From an uncultured Phascolarctobacterium sp. (GTDB lineage Bacteria > Bacillota > Negativicutes > Acidaminococcales > Acidaminococcaceae): a stretch of 64,000 bases of DNA. The stretch spans positions 103,544 to 167,543 of the forward strand of contig NZ_CAAGLX010000021.1 of the NCBI RefSeq assembly GCF_900770955.1, in the 5' to 3' direction. A program made the position numbers and the translations under genes. This document shows, piece by piece, positions 44,778 through 54,177 of the stretch. The notes below the pieces were generated by a model. That model made no database searches, was not told the DNA's origin, and was given only the letters and a program-made list of their open reading frames with translations. How positions within the stretch are numbered: position 1 is the first letter of the stretch; the number at the start of each line of letters is the position of its first letter.

Positions 44778-44849
44778 GTTACAAATTTGTAACCTGCTTT
44801 ACAAAATCACGGATAAATAAAAAAATCCGCAAGATTTTGTAAAAATGTG

Positions 44850-44878
44850 TTGACGAAAGATATCCGCAGTGGTAAACT
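44850..44878 (+). promoter_or_regulatory. Promoter of trp operon
   Basis: TTGACG (44850-44855), 17-nt spacer, TAAACT (44873-44878), about 35 nt before the T-box stem I. Confidence 0.75.
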
Positions 44879-44904
44879 AGGCACAACTTCAAAAAAACCA
44901 CAAA

Positions 44905-45190
44905 CCGTTGAGACGGAGATCAAGTCAGTAAATGCGCTTACAGAGAGTCCGGGCAGGTGGAAGCCGGATAGAGATGCAGGCTGATAAATGGACCGTTGAG
45001 GGTGCTGTCAAATCGCTTCGGCGAGAGTATTCAGCAACGCAACACCAGCGTTAAGGGTGAGGAGTGTGATGGCACTCTGCGAGAGCGCGTCGCAATGGCG
45101 ACGAAACAAGGTGGTACCGCAGGTATAAGTATTTATAGCCTGTCCTTGAAATTGCTTAATAGACTAAGCAGCTTCAGGACAGGCTTTTTC
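44905..45190 (+). ncRNA. T-box leader, tryptophan specifier
   Basis: tRNA-sensing leader. Stem I closes with ACGG (44913-44916) and CCGT (44993-44996). The AGTCAG / CTGAT helix brackets the specifier loop, where TGG (44989-44991) followed by a purine reads the Trp codon. The T-box sequence GGTGGTACCGC lies at 45110-45120. The terminator hairpin is at 45137-45189. Uncharged tRNA-Trp would stabilise the antiterminator and switch on trpDCFBA. Confidence 0.93.
45137..45189 (+). terminator. T-box terminator
   Basis: AGCCTGTCCT-GAA (45137-45150) pairs with TTCAGGACAGGCT (45173-45185), then TTTTT; an inner GCTTA/TAAGC stem extends it. Confidence 0.9.
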
Positions 45191-45257
45191 GTATAACAAA
45201 TCTGTGATAGGCCTTCTCGTAGAATGTTAAAGCTTTAAACTATGGGAGGAATTAAAA

Positions 45258-46274
45258 ATGATTAAAGAAGCAATTGTAAAAATCGTCGGCAAGGAGGATT
45301 TGACTTATAACGAAGCATATGACGTAATCAACGAGATTATGAGTGGTGAAACAAGTGCAACGCAGAATGCTGCCTTTCTGGCAGCGCTTTCTACCAAGAG
45401 CACTACGGCGGAAACTACCGATGAAATTGCCGGCTGCGCCGCTGCCATGCGTGACCACGCACTGAAATGCGAAACAGGCATGGATATCTTTGAAATCGTC
45501 GGCACCGGCGGTGACGGCTCCAACAGCTTCAATATCTCCACAACCTCCGCTCTGGTTGCAGCGGCAGGCGGCATGAAGGTTGCTAAGCACGGCAATCGTG
45601 CTGCTTCCTCCAAATGCGGTACGGCAGATTGCCTGGAGGCGTTGGGCGTGAACATTCAGCAGGACCCGGAAAAATGCGTGGAGCTGTTAAAGGAAGCAGG
45701 CATGTGCTTCTTCTTCGCACAGAAATACCACACCTCGATGAAGTATGTAGGACCTATCCGCAAGGAGCTGGGCATCCGCACCGTATTCAACATCCTCGGT
45801 CCTCTGACTAACCCCGGCAGCCCGAAGATGCAGCTCTTGGGTGTGTATGACGAGTACCTGGTACAGCCGTTGGCGCAGGTACTGATGAATCTTGGCGTTA
45901 AGCGCGGTATGGTGGTTTACGGTCAGGACAGACTTGATGAGATTTCGCTGAGCGCACCTACTACCGTGTGTGAGTTCAAGGACGGCTGGATGAAGAATTA
46001 CGTTATCAAGCCTGAGGACTTCGGCATGGAGCGCTGCAGCAAGGCTGACTTGGTCGGCGGTATGCCGGAGGAAAACGCTCAGATTACGCGCGACATTCTG
46101 GCAGGAGCGCAGGGACCGAAACGCAATGCAGTTTTGCTGAATGCCGGCGCCAGCCTGTATATCGGCGGCAAGGCTGCAAGCTTTGCGGATGGCGTGAAGC
46201 TGGCGGCAGAGCTGATTGACAGCGGCAAGGCACTGCAGACATTGGAAAAGCTGATTGAGCTGAGCAATAAATAA
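45258..46274 (+). CDS. trpD: Anthranilate phosphoribosyltransferase
   Basis: Joins anthranilate to PRPP, second step of tryptophan synthesis. The 338-aa protein shows VGTGGDGSNSFNIST (PRPP loop), KHGNRAASSKCGTADCLEALG, and ILGPLTNPG. GGAGG precedes the ATG. It is the first gene after the T-box: no trpE or trpG in the operon, and no G-domain fusion on TrpD. Confidence 0.97.
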   Translation: MIKEAIVKIVGKEDLTYNEAYDVINEIMSGETSATQNAAFLAALSTKSTTAETTDEIAGCAAAMRDHALKCETGMDIFEIVGTGGDGSNSFNISTTSALVAAAGGMKVAKHGNRAASSKCGTADCLEALGVNIQQDPEKCVELLKEAGMCFFFAQKYHTSMKYVGPIRKELGIRTVFNILGPLTNPGSPKMQLLGVYDEYLVQPLAQVLMNLGVKRGMVVYGQDRLDEISLSAPTTVCEFKDGWMKNYVIKPEDFGMERCSKADLVGGMPEENAQITRDILAGAQGPKRNAVLLNAGASLYIGGKAASFADGVKLAAELIDSGKALQTLEKLIELSNK

Positions 46275-46295
46275 GCTGATTAAAGAGGTTAGATT

Positions 46296-47075
46296 ATGAT
46301 TTTAGATGAGATTGCGGAATATACCAAGGAGCGTGTGCGGGCGCTCAAAGTGCACAAAAGCCTTTACGCCGTGCGTGACGAGGCAGAGGGCAGACCGCAG
46401 GGCAAGGATTTTAGGGCAGCGCTTGCTGCCCCCGGCCTGAGTGTAATCGCCGAGCTGAAGAAAGCATCCCCCTCGAAGGGTGTGATTGCCCCTGATTTTA
46501 CGGACATCTACCTGCGCAAGGCTGCAGAGTACGAGGCAGGCGGCGCAGCAGCCATCTCCTGCCTGACGGAGCCGAAGTTCTTTCAGGGCAGTGACGCTTA
46601 CCTGCAGGCAGTGCGTCAAAGAGTGGAGCTGCCGCTTCTGCGCAAGGATTTTACGCTGGACGAGTACCAGATTTACGAGGCTAAATGCATCGGTGCCGAC
46701 GCTGTTTTGCTTATCTGCAGCCTGCTGAGTGCAACGCAGCTGGGTGAATACTTGGCGCAGACGCAGGAGCTGGGGCTGAGTGCTTTGGTAGAGGCGCACA
46801 CCGCAGGCGAGGTGCAGCTGGCACTGGCGGCAGGAGCGGAAATCATCGGCGTGAACAACCGCAATCTCAAGGATTTCAGCGTGAACCCGCTAAACAGCCT
46901 GCGCCTCAGGGATGCGATTCCCGCAAGCAAGCTCTTCGTAGCGGAAAGCGGCATTCAATGCGCTGCAGATGCAAGGGCGCTGAAGCAGGCAGGCGTACAG
47001 GCGGTGCTGGTGGGCGAAGCCTTGATGCGCAGTGCGGATGCGGCAGCGATGCTGAAGGAGATGCGTGATGCGTAA
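46296..47075 (+). CDS. trpC: Indole-3-glycerol phosphate synthase
   Basis: Ring-closing step from CdRP to indole-glycerol phosphate. The 259-aa TIM barrel shows VIAELKKASPSKGVI, LLRKDFTLDEYQIYEA, GVNNRNLKDFSV and VAESGI. Not fused to TrpF. Lies 21 nt after trpD; overlaps trpF by 8 nt. Confidence 0.97.
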   Translation: MILDEIAEYTKERVRALKVHKSLYAVRDEAEGRPQGKDFRAALAAPGLSVIAELKKASPSKGVIAPDFTDIYLRKAAEYEAGGAAAISCLTEPKFFQGSDAYLQAVRQRVELPLLRKDFTLDEYQIYEAKCIGADAVLLICSLLSATQLGEYLAQTQELGLSALVEAHTAGEVQLALAAGAEIIGVNNRNLKDFSVNPLNSLRLRDAIPASKLFVAESGIQCAADARALKQAGVQAVLVGEALMRSADAAAMLKEMRDA

Positions 47076-47706
47076 GGTAAAGGTTAAAATCTGCGGCCTG
47101 AAGCGTGCGCAGGATATAGAGTGCGTCAACAGGCTGTTGCCTGATTATATAGGCTTCGTTTTTGCCAAGACCAAACGCGAGGTGGCGGAGCAGCAGGCAG
47201 CACAGCTGAAGGCAATGCTTAACCCACAGATTAAGGCAGTGGGCGTTTTCGTCAACGCCGATATAGATAAGATTGTACGCCTGGCCAAAAGCAGGACGAT
47301 AGACATCATCCAGCTGCACGGTGACGAGGATGCAGCCTACTGCGAAAGGCTGCGGTTGCAGACGGAGCTGCCGATTATCAAAGCAGTCCGCGTGAAGGAC
47401 GCAGGCTCCTTTGAAAATCTGCAAGCCTGTCCCTGCGATTACCTGCTCTTTGATACCTATACCAAGGGGCAGTACGGCGGCACCGGTCAGCGTTTTGATT
47501 TAGCGCTGGTGGCAGATGAAAAAATCAACAAGCCGTATTTTATCGCAGGCGGTCTTGAGGCAGCGAATGTTGCAGATGTATTGAAAAACAGTAACGCCTT
47601 TGCCGTAGATGTAAGCGGTGGCGTAGAAACAGAAGGGTTGAAGGACCCGGAAAAAATTGCCGCATTTATAGCGGAGGTAAGGGGAGATAACGATGACAAA
47701 AGGTAG
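47068..47706 (+). CDS. trpF: Phosphoribosylanthranilate isomerase
   Basis: Amadori rearrangement of PRA to CdRP. The 212-aa TIM barrel has the catalytic Cys in KICGLKRAQDIE, IIQLHGDED, catalytic Asp in LFDTYTKGQYGGTG, and AGGLEAANV. ATG 47068 follows AAGGAG at 7-nt spacing. Overlaps trpC by 8 nt and trpB by 14 nt. Confidence 0.96.
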   Translation: MRKVKVKICGLKRAQDIECVNRLLPDYIGFVFAKTKREVAEQQAAQLKAMLNPQIKAVGVFVNADIDKIVRLAKSRTIDIIQLHGDEDAAYCERLRLQTELPIIKAVRVKDAGSFENLQACPCDYLLFDTYTKGQYGGTGQRFDLALVADEKINKPYFIAGGLEAANVADVLKNSNAFAVDVSGGVETEGLKDPEKIAAFIAEVRGDNDDKR

Positions 47707-48877
47707 ATATGGTATTCACGGCGGTCAATATATGCCGGAAACTTTGATGAACGCAGTTCTGGAATTAGAGGCTGCCTATGAAAAATATAAAAACGATCCC
47801 GAATTCAAGGCGGAGCTGGCGCGCTTGTACCGCGAATATGCCAACAGACCGTCCCTGCTGTATTACGCAGAGAAGATGACCAAGGATTTGGGAGGCTGCA
47901 AGATTTACTTGAAGCGTGAGGATTTGAACCACACCGGCGCCCACAAAATCAACAATGTATTAGGACAGATTCTGCTGGCGCAGAAGATGGGCAAAAAGCG
48001 TGTTATCGCTGAAACCGGCGCAGGCCAGCACGGTGTTGCGACTGCTACCGCAGCGGCGCTGATGAACATGGAATGCGTTGTTTACATGGGCAAGGAGGAC
48101 TGCGAGCGTCAGGCGCTCAACGTGTTCCGTATGGAGCTTTTGGGTGCGAAGGTTGTGCCCGTCAGCAGCGGCACCGGTACCTTGAAGGACGCCGTAAACG
48201 AAGCGCTGCGCGTATGGACTGAACGCGTTGAGGATACCTACTATGTTCTGGGCAGCGTTATGGGACCGCATCCGTATCCGGAAATCGTGCGTGACTTCCA
48301 GAAGATTATCGGCGAGGAAATCAAAGCGCAGATGCTGGAAAAGGAAGGACGCCTGCCTGACGTGCTGGTGGCCTGTGTTGGCGGCGGCTCCAATGCTATG
48401 GGTATGTTCTATGACTTTATCGAGGACAAGGACGTGCGTTTAATCGGCGTAGAGGCAGCAGGCCTGGGCGTAGATAATCCCAAGAATGCCGCAACGATGG
48501 CCAACGGCAAGTTGGGTATCTTCCACGGTATGAAGAGCTACTTCCTGCAGGATGAATACGGCCAGATTGCTCCAGTTTATTCCATCTCTGCCGGCCTTGA
48601 TTATCCCGGCATCGGCCCCGAGCATGCTTATCTGCATGACATCGGCCGTGCGGAATACGTTCCTGCTACCGATAAGGAGGCGGTTGATGCCTTCAACTAT
48701 CTTTCTAAAACAGAAGGCATTATCCCGGCGATTGAAAGCGCCCATGCCGTAGCCTACGCTATGAAGCTGGCACCGACTCTGCCGCAGGATAAGATTATGG
48801 TCATAAATATTTCCGGCCGCGGTGATAAGGACGTTGCCGCAATCGCACGTTATATGGGAGTTGATTTACATGAATAG
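47693..48877 (+). CDS. trpB: Tryptophan synthase beta chain
   Basis: Condenses indole with serine using PLP. The 394-aa protein has PLP-binding Lys85 in HTGAHKINN, the phosphate loop CVGGGSNAMG, and GVEAAG. It is the standard TrpB1 type that pairs with TrpA, encoded next. Start follows GGGGAGATAACG. Confidence 0.97.
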   Translation: MTKGRYGIHGGQYMPETLMNAVLELEAAYEKYKNDPEFKAELARLYREYANRPSLLYYAEKMTKDLGGCKIYLKREDLNHTGAHKINNVLGQILLAQKMGKKRVIAETGAGQHGVATATAAALMNMECVVYMGKEDCERQALNVFRMELLGAKVVPVSSGTGTLKDAVNEALRVWTERVEDTYYVLGSVMGPHPYPEIVRDFQKIIGEEIKAQMLEKEGRLPDVLVACVGGGSNAMGMFYDFIEDKDVRLIGVEAAGLGVDNPKNAATMANGKLGIFHGMKSYFLQDEYGQIAPVYSISAGLDYPGIGPEHAYLHDIGRAEYVPATDKEAVDAFNYLSKTEGIIPAIESAHAVAYAMKLAPTLPQDKIMVINISGRGDKDVAAIARYMGVDLHE

Positions 48878-49661
48878 AATACAAAAGGCATTTGACGAAA
48901 AGAAAAAGGTATTTATCGGCTTTGTGACCGCAGGCGATCCTAATCTTGCCGTAACCAAGGAGCTGGTGAGAGCCATGATTAAGGGCGGTGCAGGACTTAT
49001 AGAGTTCGGCATTCCCTTCTCCGACCCCGTGGCCGAGGGTGAGGTTATCCAAAAAGCGGATATGCGGGCGTTGGCTGCAGGCACTACTACCGATAAAATT
49101 TTTGACCTTGTAGCGGAGCTGCGCGAGGAAACACAGGTACCGCTGGTATTTTTGACCTACGCTAATCCGATTTATGCCTACGGTGCGGAAAAATTCTTTA
49201 CCCGCTGCGAAGAAACAGGTGTAGACGGCGTTATCATACCGGATATACCGTATGAGGAGCGCGAGGAAATGCGTCCATTCAGCGAACCGCATAACGTTGC
49301 CCTGGTGCCGCTGATTGCGCCTACATCTAAAGACCGCATCCAAAAAATCGCCGTTATTGCCCAGGGCTATGTATATGTAGTTTCTTCCTTAGGTGTTACC
49401 GGTGTACGTAGCAGCATTACTACCGATATCGACAGCATTGTGGCAGAGGTGCGCAAGGCTACCGATATTCCGGTGGCTGTAGGCTTCGGTATCGCTGCTC
49501 CCGAGCAGGCGTACAAGATGGCCAAGGCCAGTGACGGCGCTATTGTTGGCAGCGCAATTGAAAAAATCGTTGCTCAATATGGCGCAGATTCTCCTGCACA
49601 CGTTTACGAATACGTCAAGAGTATGTCCGAAGCAGTTGCCAAGGCAGCTGCGGAGGGTTAA
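48870..49661 (+). CDS. trpA: Tryptophan synthase alpha chain
   Basis: Cleaves indole-glycerol phosphate to indole. The 263-aa TIM barrel shows IEFGIPFSDPVAEG with catalytic Glu, PDIPYEE with catalytic Asp, and VSSLGVTGVR. ATG 48870 follows GGAGTTGAT and overlaps trpB by 8 nt; an upstream extension has no support. Last gene of the operon. Confidence 0.97.
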   Translation: MNRIQKAFDEKKKVFIGFVTAGDPNLAVTKELVRAMIKGGAGLIEFGIPFSDPVAEGEVIQKADMRALAAGTTTDKIFDLVAELREETQVPLVFLTYANPIYAYGAEKFFTRCEETGVDGVIIPDIPYEEREEMRPFSEPHNVALVPLIAPTSKDRIQKIAVIAQGYVYVVSSLGVTGVRSSITTDIDSIVAEVRKATDIPVAVGFGIAAPEQAYKMAKASDGAIVGSAIEKIVAQYGADSPAHVYEYVKSMSEAVAKAAAEG

Positions 49662-49681
49662 TTACAAAAGTTTGGGCATAA

Positions 49682-49727
49682 AAAAACTCCGTTCCTTACT
49701 GCACAGGCAGCAGGGAGCGGAGTTTTT
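49682..49727. terminator. Bidirectional terminator after trpA
   Basis: AAAAACTCCG (49682-49691) pairs with CGGAGTTTTT (49718-49727), with T-runs on both strands; serves trpA and the convergent EF-hand gene. Confidence 0.88.
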
Positions 49728-49735
49728 GTCTTAAA

Positions 49736-50110
49736 TTATTGCAGAGGCAGAGCGTCAGGGTTGCCGTTTACAGCGTCCGGCTGTTCAAAAATGAAGGCAG
49801 GGGACGGATAGTAGAATTTGCAGTGTTGGAAGTTGATAACCTCGGTGGAGAAGCGTTTCAGCAGTGCATAGGAAGCACGCTCTTCGAAATCAATCAGGTT
49901 GTCCTTGTTGATGTCAGCGTCTTTTACGATTACCAGCAGGTAAGCCGGTACTTCCGGTGCATCCTCAGGCACCTGGCTGCGGTCGAGAGGAATGTTCGGA
50001 ATAATTTCCAAATCACCGATAGGCTGTTGGTTTTCATTGTACAGCATAGCATGATAAACATTTTCGTACAGGGTACGAGCGAGTCTTAAAGAATAAGCTC
50101 CGGAACTCAT
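49736..50110 (-). CDS. Small protein with an EF-hand-like loop, unknown function
   Basis: A 124-aa soluble protein not matching a family I know. It contains a 12-residue DINKDNLIDFEE loop (about 71-82), with Asp1, Asn3, Asp5, Ile8 and Glu12 placed as in calcium-binding EF-hand/dockerin loops, although position 6 is Asn rather than Gly. No signal peptide is visible. ATG 50110 follows AAGGAG; three upstream codons are open but unneeded. Convergent with the trp operon. Confidence 0.65.
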   Translation of the reverse strand: MSSGAYSLRLARTLYENVYHAMLYNENQQPIGDLEIIPNIPLDRSQVPEDAPEVPAYLLVIVKDADINKDNLIDFEERASYALLKRFSTEVINFQHCKFYYPSPAFIFEQPDAVNGNPDALPLQ

Positions 50111-50372
50111 ATTATTCACTCCTTAAAAAGTTGTTTTTGATGACTCTCGCTTTATCTGAAAAAGCAATAAACATAACGCTATTATTGTAACATAGATTAC
50201 GGAAATAAGCAAAATGAATCTATAATGAAATGATTCCACAGCAAATTATGCAGAAAAGATGTATTAATAATCAAAAAATAGCTAGAATTTTTCACAGAAT
50301 CTGCATTTTTATGCCAATGTATTCTGTATACATGACGTTTCTGTCAAAAATTCAGCAGGATTTTACAAAATG

Positions 50373-50400
50373 TTGACGAATAACAAGAATAAAATATGTT
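50373..50400 (+). promoter_or_regulatory. Possible promoter of the TRAP cluster
   Basis: TTGACG (50373-50378), 16-nt spacer, TATGTT (50395-50400). The remaining gap 50111-50372 shows nothing else I can support beyond a minus-strand TACAAT near 50190 for the EF-hand gene. Confidence 0.4.
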
Positions 50401-50455
50401 GCTGCGTGAATTATCTTATCTTAGCACATATGTATATTAAAGGAGGGGAACTCTT

Positions 50456-51427
50456 ATGAAAAAACTCTTGGCTTTTTTACTTGGTATCATGGTTATGGCT
50501 ACTATGATTGCCGGCTGCGGCGGTGGAGACAAAAAAGATGATAAAAAACCGGCTGCACAAAAATTTATTAACATTGCTACCGGCGGTACTTCCGGTACCT
50601 ACTTCCCGTTAGGCGGCGCACTGGCTGATATCCTGAATAAAAATATTCCGGGTACCAATGCTTCCGCACAATCTACCGGTGCTTCCGTAGCAAACGTAAA
50701 CCTGCTCAGCCAAGGCAAGGTTGAAATCGCGTTTATTCAAAATGATATCGCTTACTATGCTGCCAACGGCACTGAAATGTTCAAAGGCAAACAGGTTGCC
50801 GGCCTGCAAGGTCTTGCAACTCTGTATCCGGAAACCGTACAGATTGTTACCCTGAAAAAATCCGGTATCAAATCTGTTGCTGACTTCAAAGGCAAACGCA
50901 TCGCTGTAGGTGCTGCAGGCTCCGGTACCGAAGCTAACGCTCGCCAGATTATGGAAGCATATGGCATTAAATATGATGATATTAAGGTTCAATACCTGTC
51001 CTTCGGTGAAGCTGCAAGCGCTCTTAAAGACGGCAACGTTGATGCTGCCTTCGTAACCGCTGGCCATCCGACTGCTGCTATCCAGGATATCGCAACTCAG
51101 AACGATGTTGTACTGGTTCCGGTAGATGCTGACAAGGCTGACGCTCTGATCAAACAATATCCGTTCTACACCAAGCTGGTTATCAAAGCTGGTACTTATC
51201 CGAAGCAGGATGCTGACGTTACCGCAGTAGCAGTAAAATGCATGCTGGCAGTAACCGATAAGATGGATGCAGACACCGCTTATGCAATCGCTAAAGCTCT
51301 GTACGGCAACCTTGACCGTATGAAATCTGCTCACTCCGCAGCAAATGCTATCAGCAAAGATACTGCTAAAGACGGCATGTCCATTAAGCTGAACCCGGGT
51401 GCTGAAAAATTCTTTAACGAAAAATAA
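50456..51427 (+). CDS. TAXI family TRAP transporter solute-binding lipoprotein
   Basis: A 323-aa extracytoplasmic receptor. Signal peptide with lipobox IAGC (Cys21), then a Lys/Asp linker. TAXI marks: INIATGGTSGTYFPLGGALADILN, AQSTGASVANVNLL, KRIAVGAAGSGTEANA. Works with the fused permease two genes on. Likely ligand is a carboxylate such as glutamate or a dicarboxylate (family-level). Very strong AAAGGAGGGG ribosome site suggests high expression. Confidence 0.95.
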   Translation: MKKLLAFLLGIMVMATMIAGCGGGDKKDDKKPAAQKFINIATGGTSGTYFPLGGALADILNKNIPGTNASAQSTGASVANVNLLSQGKVEIAFIQNDIAYYAANGTEMFKGKQVAGLQGLATLYPETVQIVTLKKSGIKSVADFKGKRIAVGAAGSGTEANARQIMEAYGIKYDDIKVQYLSFGEAASALKDGNVDAAFVTAGHPTAAIQDIATQNDVVLVPVDADKADALIKQYPFYTKLVIKAGTYPKQDADVTAVAVKCMLAVTDKMDADTAYAIAKALYGNLDRMKSAHSAANAISKDTAKDGMSIKLNPGAEKFFNEK

Positions 51428-51436
51428 GGATTTTAA

Positions 51437-51976
51437 ATGATGCCGAACTTCAAAGACCGGAAACCGGCGTTTGCCGGTGGCCGGTCTTTTTTCCCAGTAA
51501 AGAATTTAGTAATTATTGTAAGCGTTGTGTTAATGCTTTTGGGGTGGTATAGTACGCGCCTCGTGGTGGCGATTATACCTGAGGGAACTGCAGGAGCTGT
51601 TACTTTTGCCACAACGGCAGGTGACGAATGGTACATCAGCCTGACGCATTCGGTGGAAAAAACTGCCTGGAATGATTATTTCAGGATTAACGGCGCAAAT
51701 AACATGACCATGACGCACACCCGCTTTTCCTCGCTGGGCTGGGGCTATCCGTATTCCGCTGCCGACGGCAAGCTGACGCAGACCGCCGACGGCAAGTTTG
51801 ATATGGAGATGAACCGTCCTTATAAGGAGGTTGCCCTGCGTATATCCGAACAGGCAATGCCGCATATTGTCCACGGCGGCGACAGCTACGATCTGATTGC
51901 TCTGTACGGGCAGGGTACCGCGGTAACAGTGAAGGTCATGTATCGATATCAGTACTGGCTGGAACGGTACTTTTAG
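51437..51976 (+). CDS. DUF1850 domain protein of the TRAP-TAXI cluster
   Basis: A 179-aa protein with one N-terminal membrane segment (about 18-40) and an external domain: ISLTHSVEKTAWNDYFRI and FSSLGWGYPY, as in DUF1850 proteins that sit between TAXI receptors and their permeases. Its role is unknown; perhaps a small accessory subunit. It lies 9 nt after the receptor gene. Confidence 0.85.
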   Translation: MMPNFKDRKPAFAGGRSFFPVKNLVIIVSVVLMLLGWYSTRLVVAIIPEGTAGAVTFATTAGDEWYISLTHSVEKTAWNDYFRINGANNMTMTHTRFSSLGWGYPYSAADGKLTQTADGKFDMEMNRPYKEVALRISEQAMPHIVHGGDSYDLIALYGQGTAVTVKVMYRYQYWLERYF

Positions 51977-52010
51977 GTTTTATTATATTAAATGAGAGGA
52001 GCTGATACCC

Positions 52011-53966
52011 ATGTCTGAAAAAGAAAAGAAAGTAAGAGAGCTTTCAGCAGAAGAGGTATTGCAAAAATTTGACAAGGAATCAGACAAGCGTGAGCTTACA
52101 GGTGTGTGGGGTAAAATTATTTCCGCAATCTGTATTCTGTTTGCACTTTTCCAATTATATACAGCCACCTTCGGTGTACTGGACGCGCATCTGCAGCGCG
52201 CTATTCATTTAGCCTTCGGCTTTTTATTGATTTTCCTGCTGTATCCGTCCAGACATTCCTGGTCCCGCAGCAAGATGCATCCCTTCGATGTCTTTTTGGC
52301 TCTGCTCAGCGCAGGTACTGCTATGTATCTGGTTGTGAATTATCAGGAGCTGGTGCTGCGTGCCGGCATGAATACGGAAACAGACTTTATCGTCGGCCTT
52401 ATCGGTACGATCATGGTTTTTGAAGCAGCGCGCCGCGTAGTAGGCTGGCCGATGATTATCGTTGCCTTCTGCTTTATGCTGTACGCCTTCTTCGGTCCTT
52501 ATATTCCCGGTATTCTGGCGCATCGCGGCGTTGGTGTGCAGGAAATGTTTGACCATCTGTACTTTACTACCGAGGGCATTTTCGGTACGCCTATGGGTGT
52601 ATCTTCTACCTTTATTTATCTGTTCATTCTCTTCGGTGCTTACTTGGAAACCACCGGGCTGGGCAAATTCTTTATTGATATTGCCAATGCTATCGCAGGC
52701 TGGGCAGCAGGCGGACCGGCAAAGGTTGCCGTACTGTCCTCCGGCCTCATGGGTACTGTTTCCGGCAGCTCCGTAGGTAACGTTGCCGGCACCGGCGCTT
52801 TCACTATCCCGATGATGAAAAAGCTCGGTTATCGTCCGGCGTTTGCCGGTGCTGTTGAGGCCGCTGCTTCTACCGGCGGTCAGCTGATGCCTCCTGTAAT
52901 GGGCGCTGCTGCCTTCCTGATGGCAGAATTCGTAGGCGTACCGTACTTTGATGTTGTTAAGGCTGCCGTAATCCCGGCAATGCTGTACTACATCGGCGTA
53001 TGGCTGGGCGTTCACTACGAAGCTAAAAAGTTCGGTCTGAAGGGCACTCCGCGTGACCAGCTGCCGAAGTTCAAGGAACTGTTCCTCGAAAAAGGCCATC
53101 TGGCTATTCCTCTGATTGTTATCGTTTACCTGCTGGTAAGCGGTTATACCCCGATGCGTGCTGCGCTGGCAGCCATCGTGCTGACCATCGTTTGCGCCTG
53201 CCTGCGTAAATCCACCCGCATCGGCTTCAAGCAAATTGTCCAAGGCTTGATTGACGGCTCCAAGGGCGTGCTTGGTGTACTGATTGCCTGCGCAACTGCA
53301 GGTATCATCATTGGCGTTGTAACCAAAACCGGCGTTGGCCTGAAGATTGCCACTGCTTTGCTGGATTTGGCAGGCGGTAATCTGCTGCCGGCAATGTTCT
53401 TCACTATGATTACATCGTTAATCCTGGGCATGGGCGTGCCGACAACGGCCAACTACGTTATTACCTCTACTATTGCAGCGCCTGCTCTGGTGCAGATGAA
53501 TGTACCGGTACTGGCAGCGCACATGTTCGCGTTCTACTTCGGTATCGTTGCCGACGTTACACCGCCTGTAGCACTGGCTGCTTATGCCGGCGCTGGTATT
53601 GCCGGTGCTAACCCGATGCGTACCGGTGTTATCGCTGCTAAGCTGGCGATTGCTGCGTTCATCGTACCGTACATCTTCGTACTGGCACCTGAGCTGCTGA
53701 TGATCAACGCAACTCCGTTCACTATCTGCTACAGCGCCTTCACTGCGATTGTAGGTATGTGGGGTGCTTCTATGGCGATGATTGGCTTCTGCAACAATCT
53801 GCTGAACATTCCGCAGCGTATTTTGTTCCTCATTGGCGGTATCTGCATGATTATCCCTGGTGTATTCACTGACGGTATTGGTGTTGCGCTTGTAGCTGTT
53901 GCCTATGTATGGCAGCGCATGAACAAGGTTAAGGGTGCGATTCAGCAAGATGGCGATGACCTGTAA
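52011..53966 (+). CDS. TRAP transporter permease, fused 4TM/12TM subunits
   Basis: A 651-aa membrane protein joining the small DctQ-like (first ~190 aa) and large DctM-like subunits, as is usual with TAXI receptors. Seen: GLMGTVSGSSVGNVAGTGAFTIPMMKKLGY and GGQLMPPVMGAAAFLMAEFVGVPY, then GMGVPTTANYVI. It imports the ligand with sodium. AGGAG-type site precedes the ATG; terminator after it is repeat type C. Confidence 0.95.
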   Translation: MSEKEKKVRELSAEEVLQKFDKESDKRELTGVWGKIISAICILFALFQLYTATFGVLDAHLQRAIHLAFGFLLIFLLYPSRHSWSRSKMHPFDVFLALLSAGTAMYLVVNYQELVLRAGMNTETDFIVGLIGTIMVFEAARRVVGWPMIIVAFCFMLYAFFGPYIPGILAHRGVGVQEMFDHLYFTTEGIFGTPMGVSSTFIYLFILFGAYLETTGLGKFFIDIANAIAGWAAGGPAKVAVLSSGLMGTVSGSSVGNVAGTGAFTIPMMKKLGYRPAFAGAVEAAASTGGQLMPPVMGAAAFLMAEFVGVPYFDVVKAAVIPAMLYYIGVWLGVHYEAKKFGLKGTPRDQLPKFKELFLEKGHLAIPLIVIVYLLVSGYTPMRAALAAIVLTIVCACLRKSTRIGFKQIVQGLIDGSKGVLGVLIACATAGIIIGVVTKTGVGLKIATALLDLAGGNLLPAMFFTMITSLILGMGVPTTANYVITSTIAAPALVQMNVPVLAAHMFAFYFGIVADVTPPVALAAYAGAGIAGANPMRTGVIAAKLAIAAFIVPYIFVLAPELLMINATPFTICYSAFTAIVGMWGASMAMIGFCNNLLNIPQRILFLIGGICMIIPGVFTDGIGVALVAVAYVWQRMNKVKGAIQQDGDDL

Positions 53967-53978
53967 ACCGATTTCACG

Positions 53979-54017
53979 GTCCTGCGTGCGTTTTAGATGC
54001 TGCGCAGGACTTTTTTT
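53979..54017 (+). terminator. Terminator (repeat type C, copy 1)
   Basis: GTCCTGCG (53979-53986) pairs with CGCAGGAC (54003-54010), then TTTTTTT. Nearly the same hairpin follows the next gene at 55657. Confidence 0.88.
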
Positions 54018-54097
54018 GCCTTAGACTGCTTTTGGTGCAAGCTGTACTGCATTTCGCAAGGTATTGGGTGATTATCAGCAGGGAGGCAAATTGGTTT

Positions 54098-54151
54098 ATG
54101 AGAAAGGCAGGTATTTATGTTGCGTTTGGCGAATACCATAGCATTAGTTAA
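54098..54151 (+). other. Possible 17-codon leader ORF before MmgE/PrpD gene
   Basis: ATG after GGGAGG, reading MRKAGIYVAFGEYHSIS then stop, 26 nt before the next ATG. The segment AAAGGCAGGT occurs both in this ORF and in the ribosome-site region of the main gene. Could be chance. Confidence 0.25.
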
Positions 54152-54177
54152 ATTTTAAGCAAAGGCAGGTTTTTACG

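Noticed and set aside
52224..53243. 339-aa open frame antisense to the TRAP permease
   Set aside because: Shadow of a highly biased membrane protein gene with no independent support.
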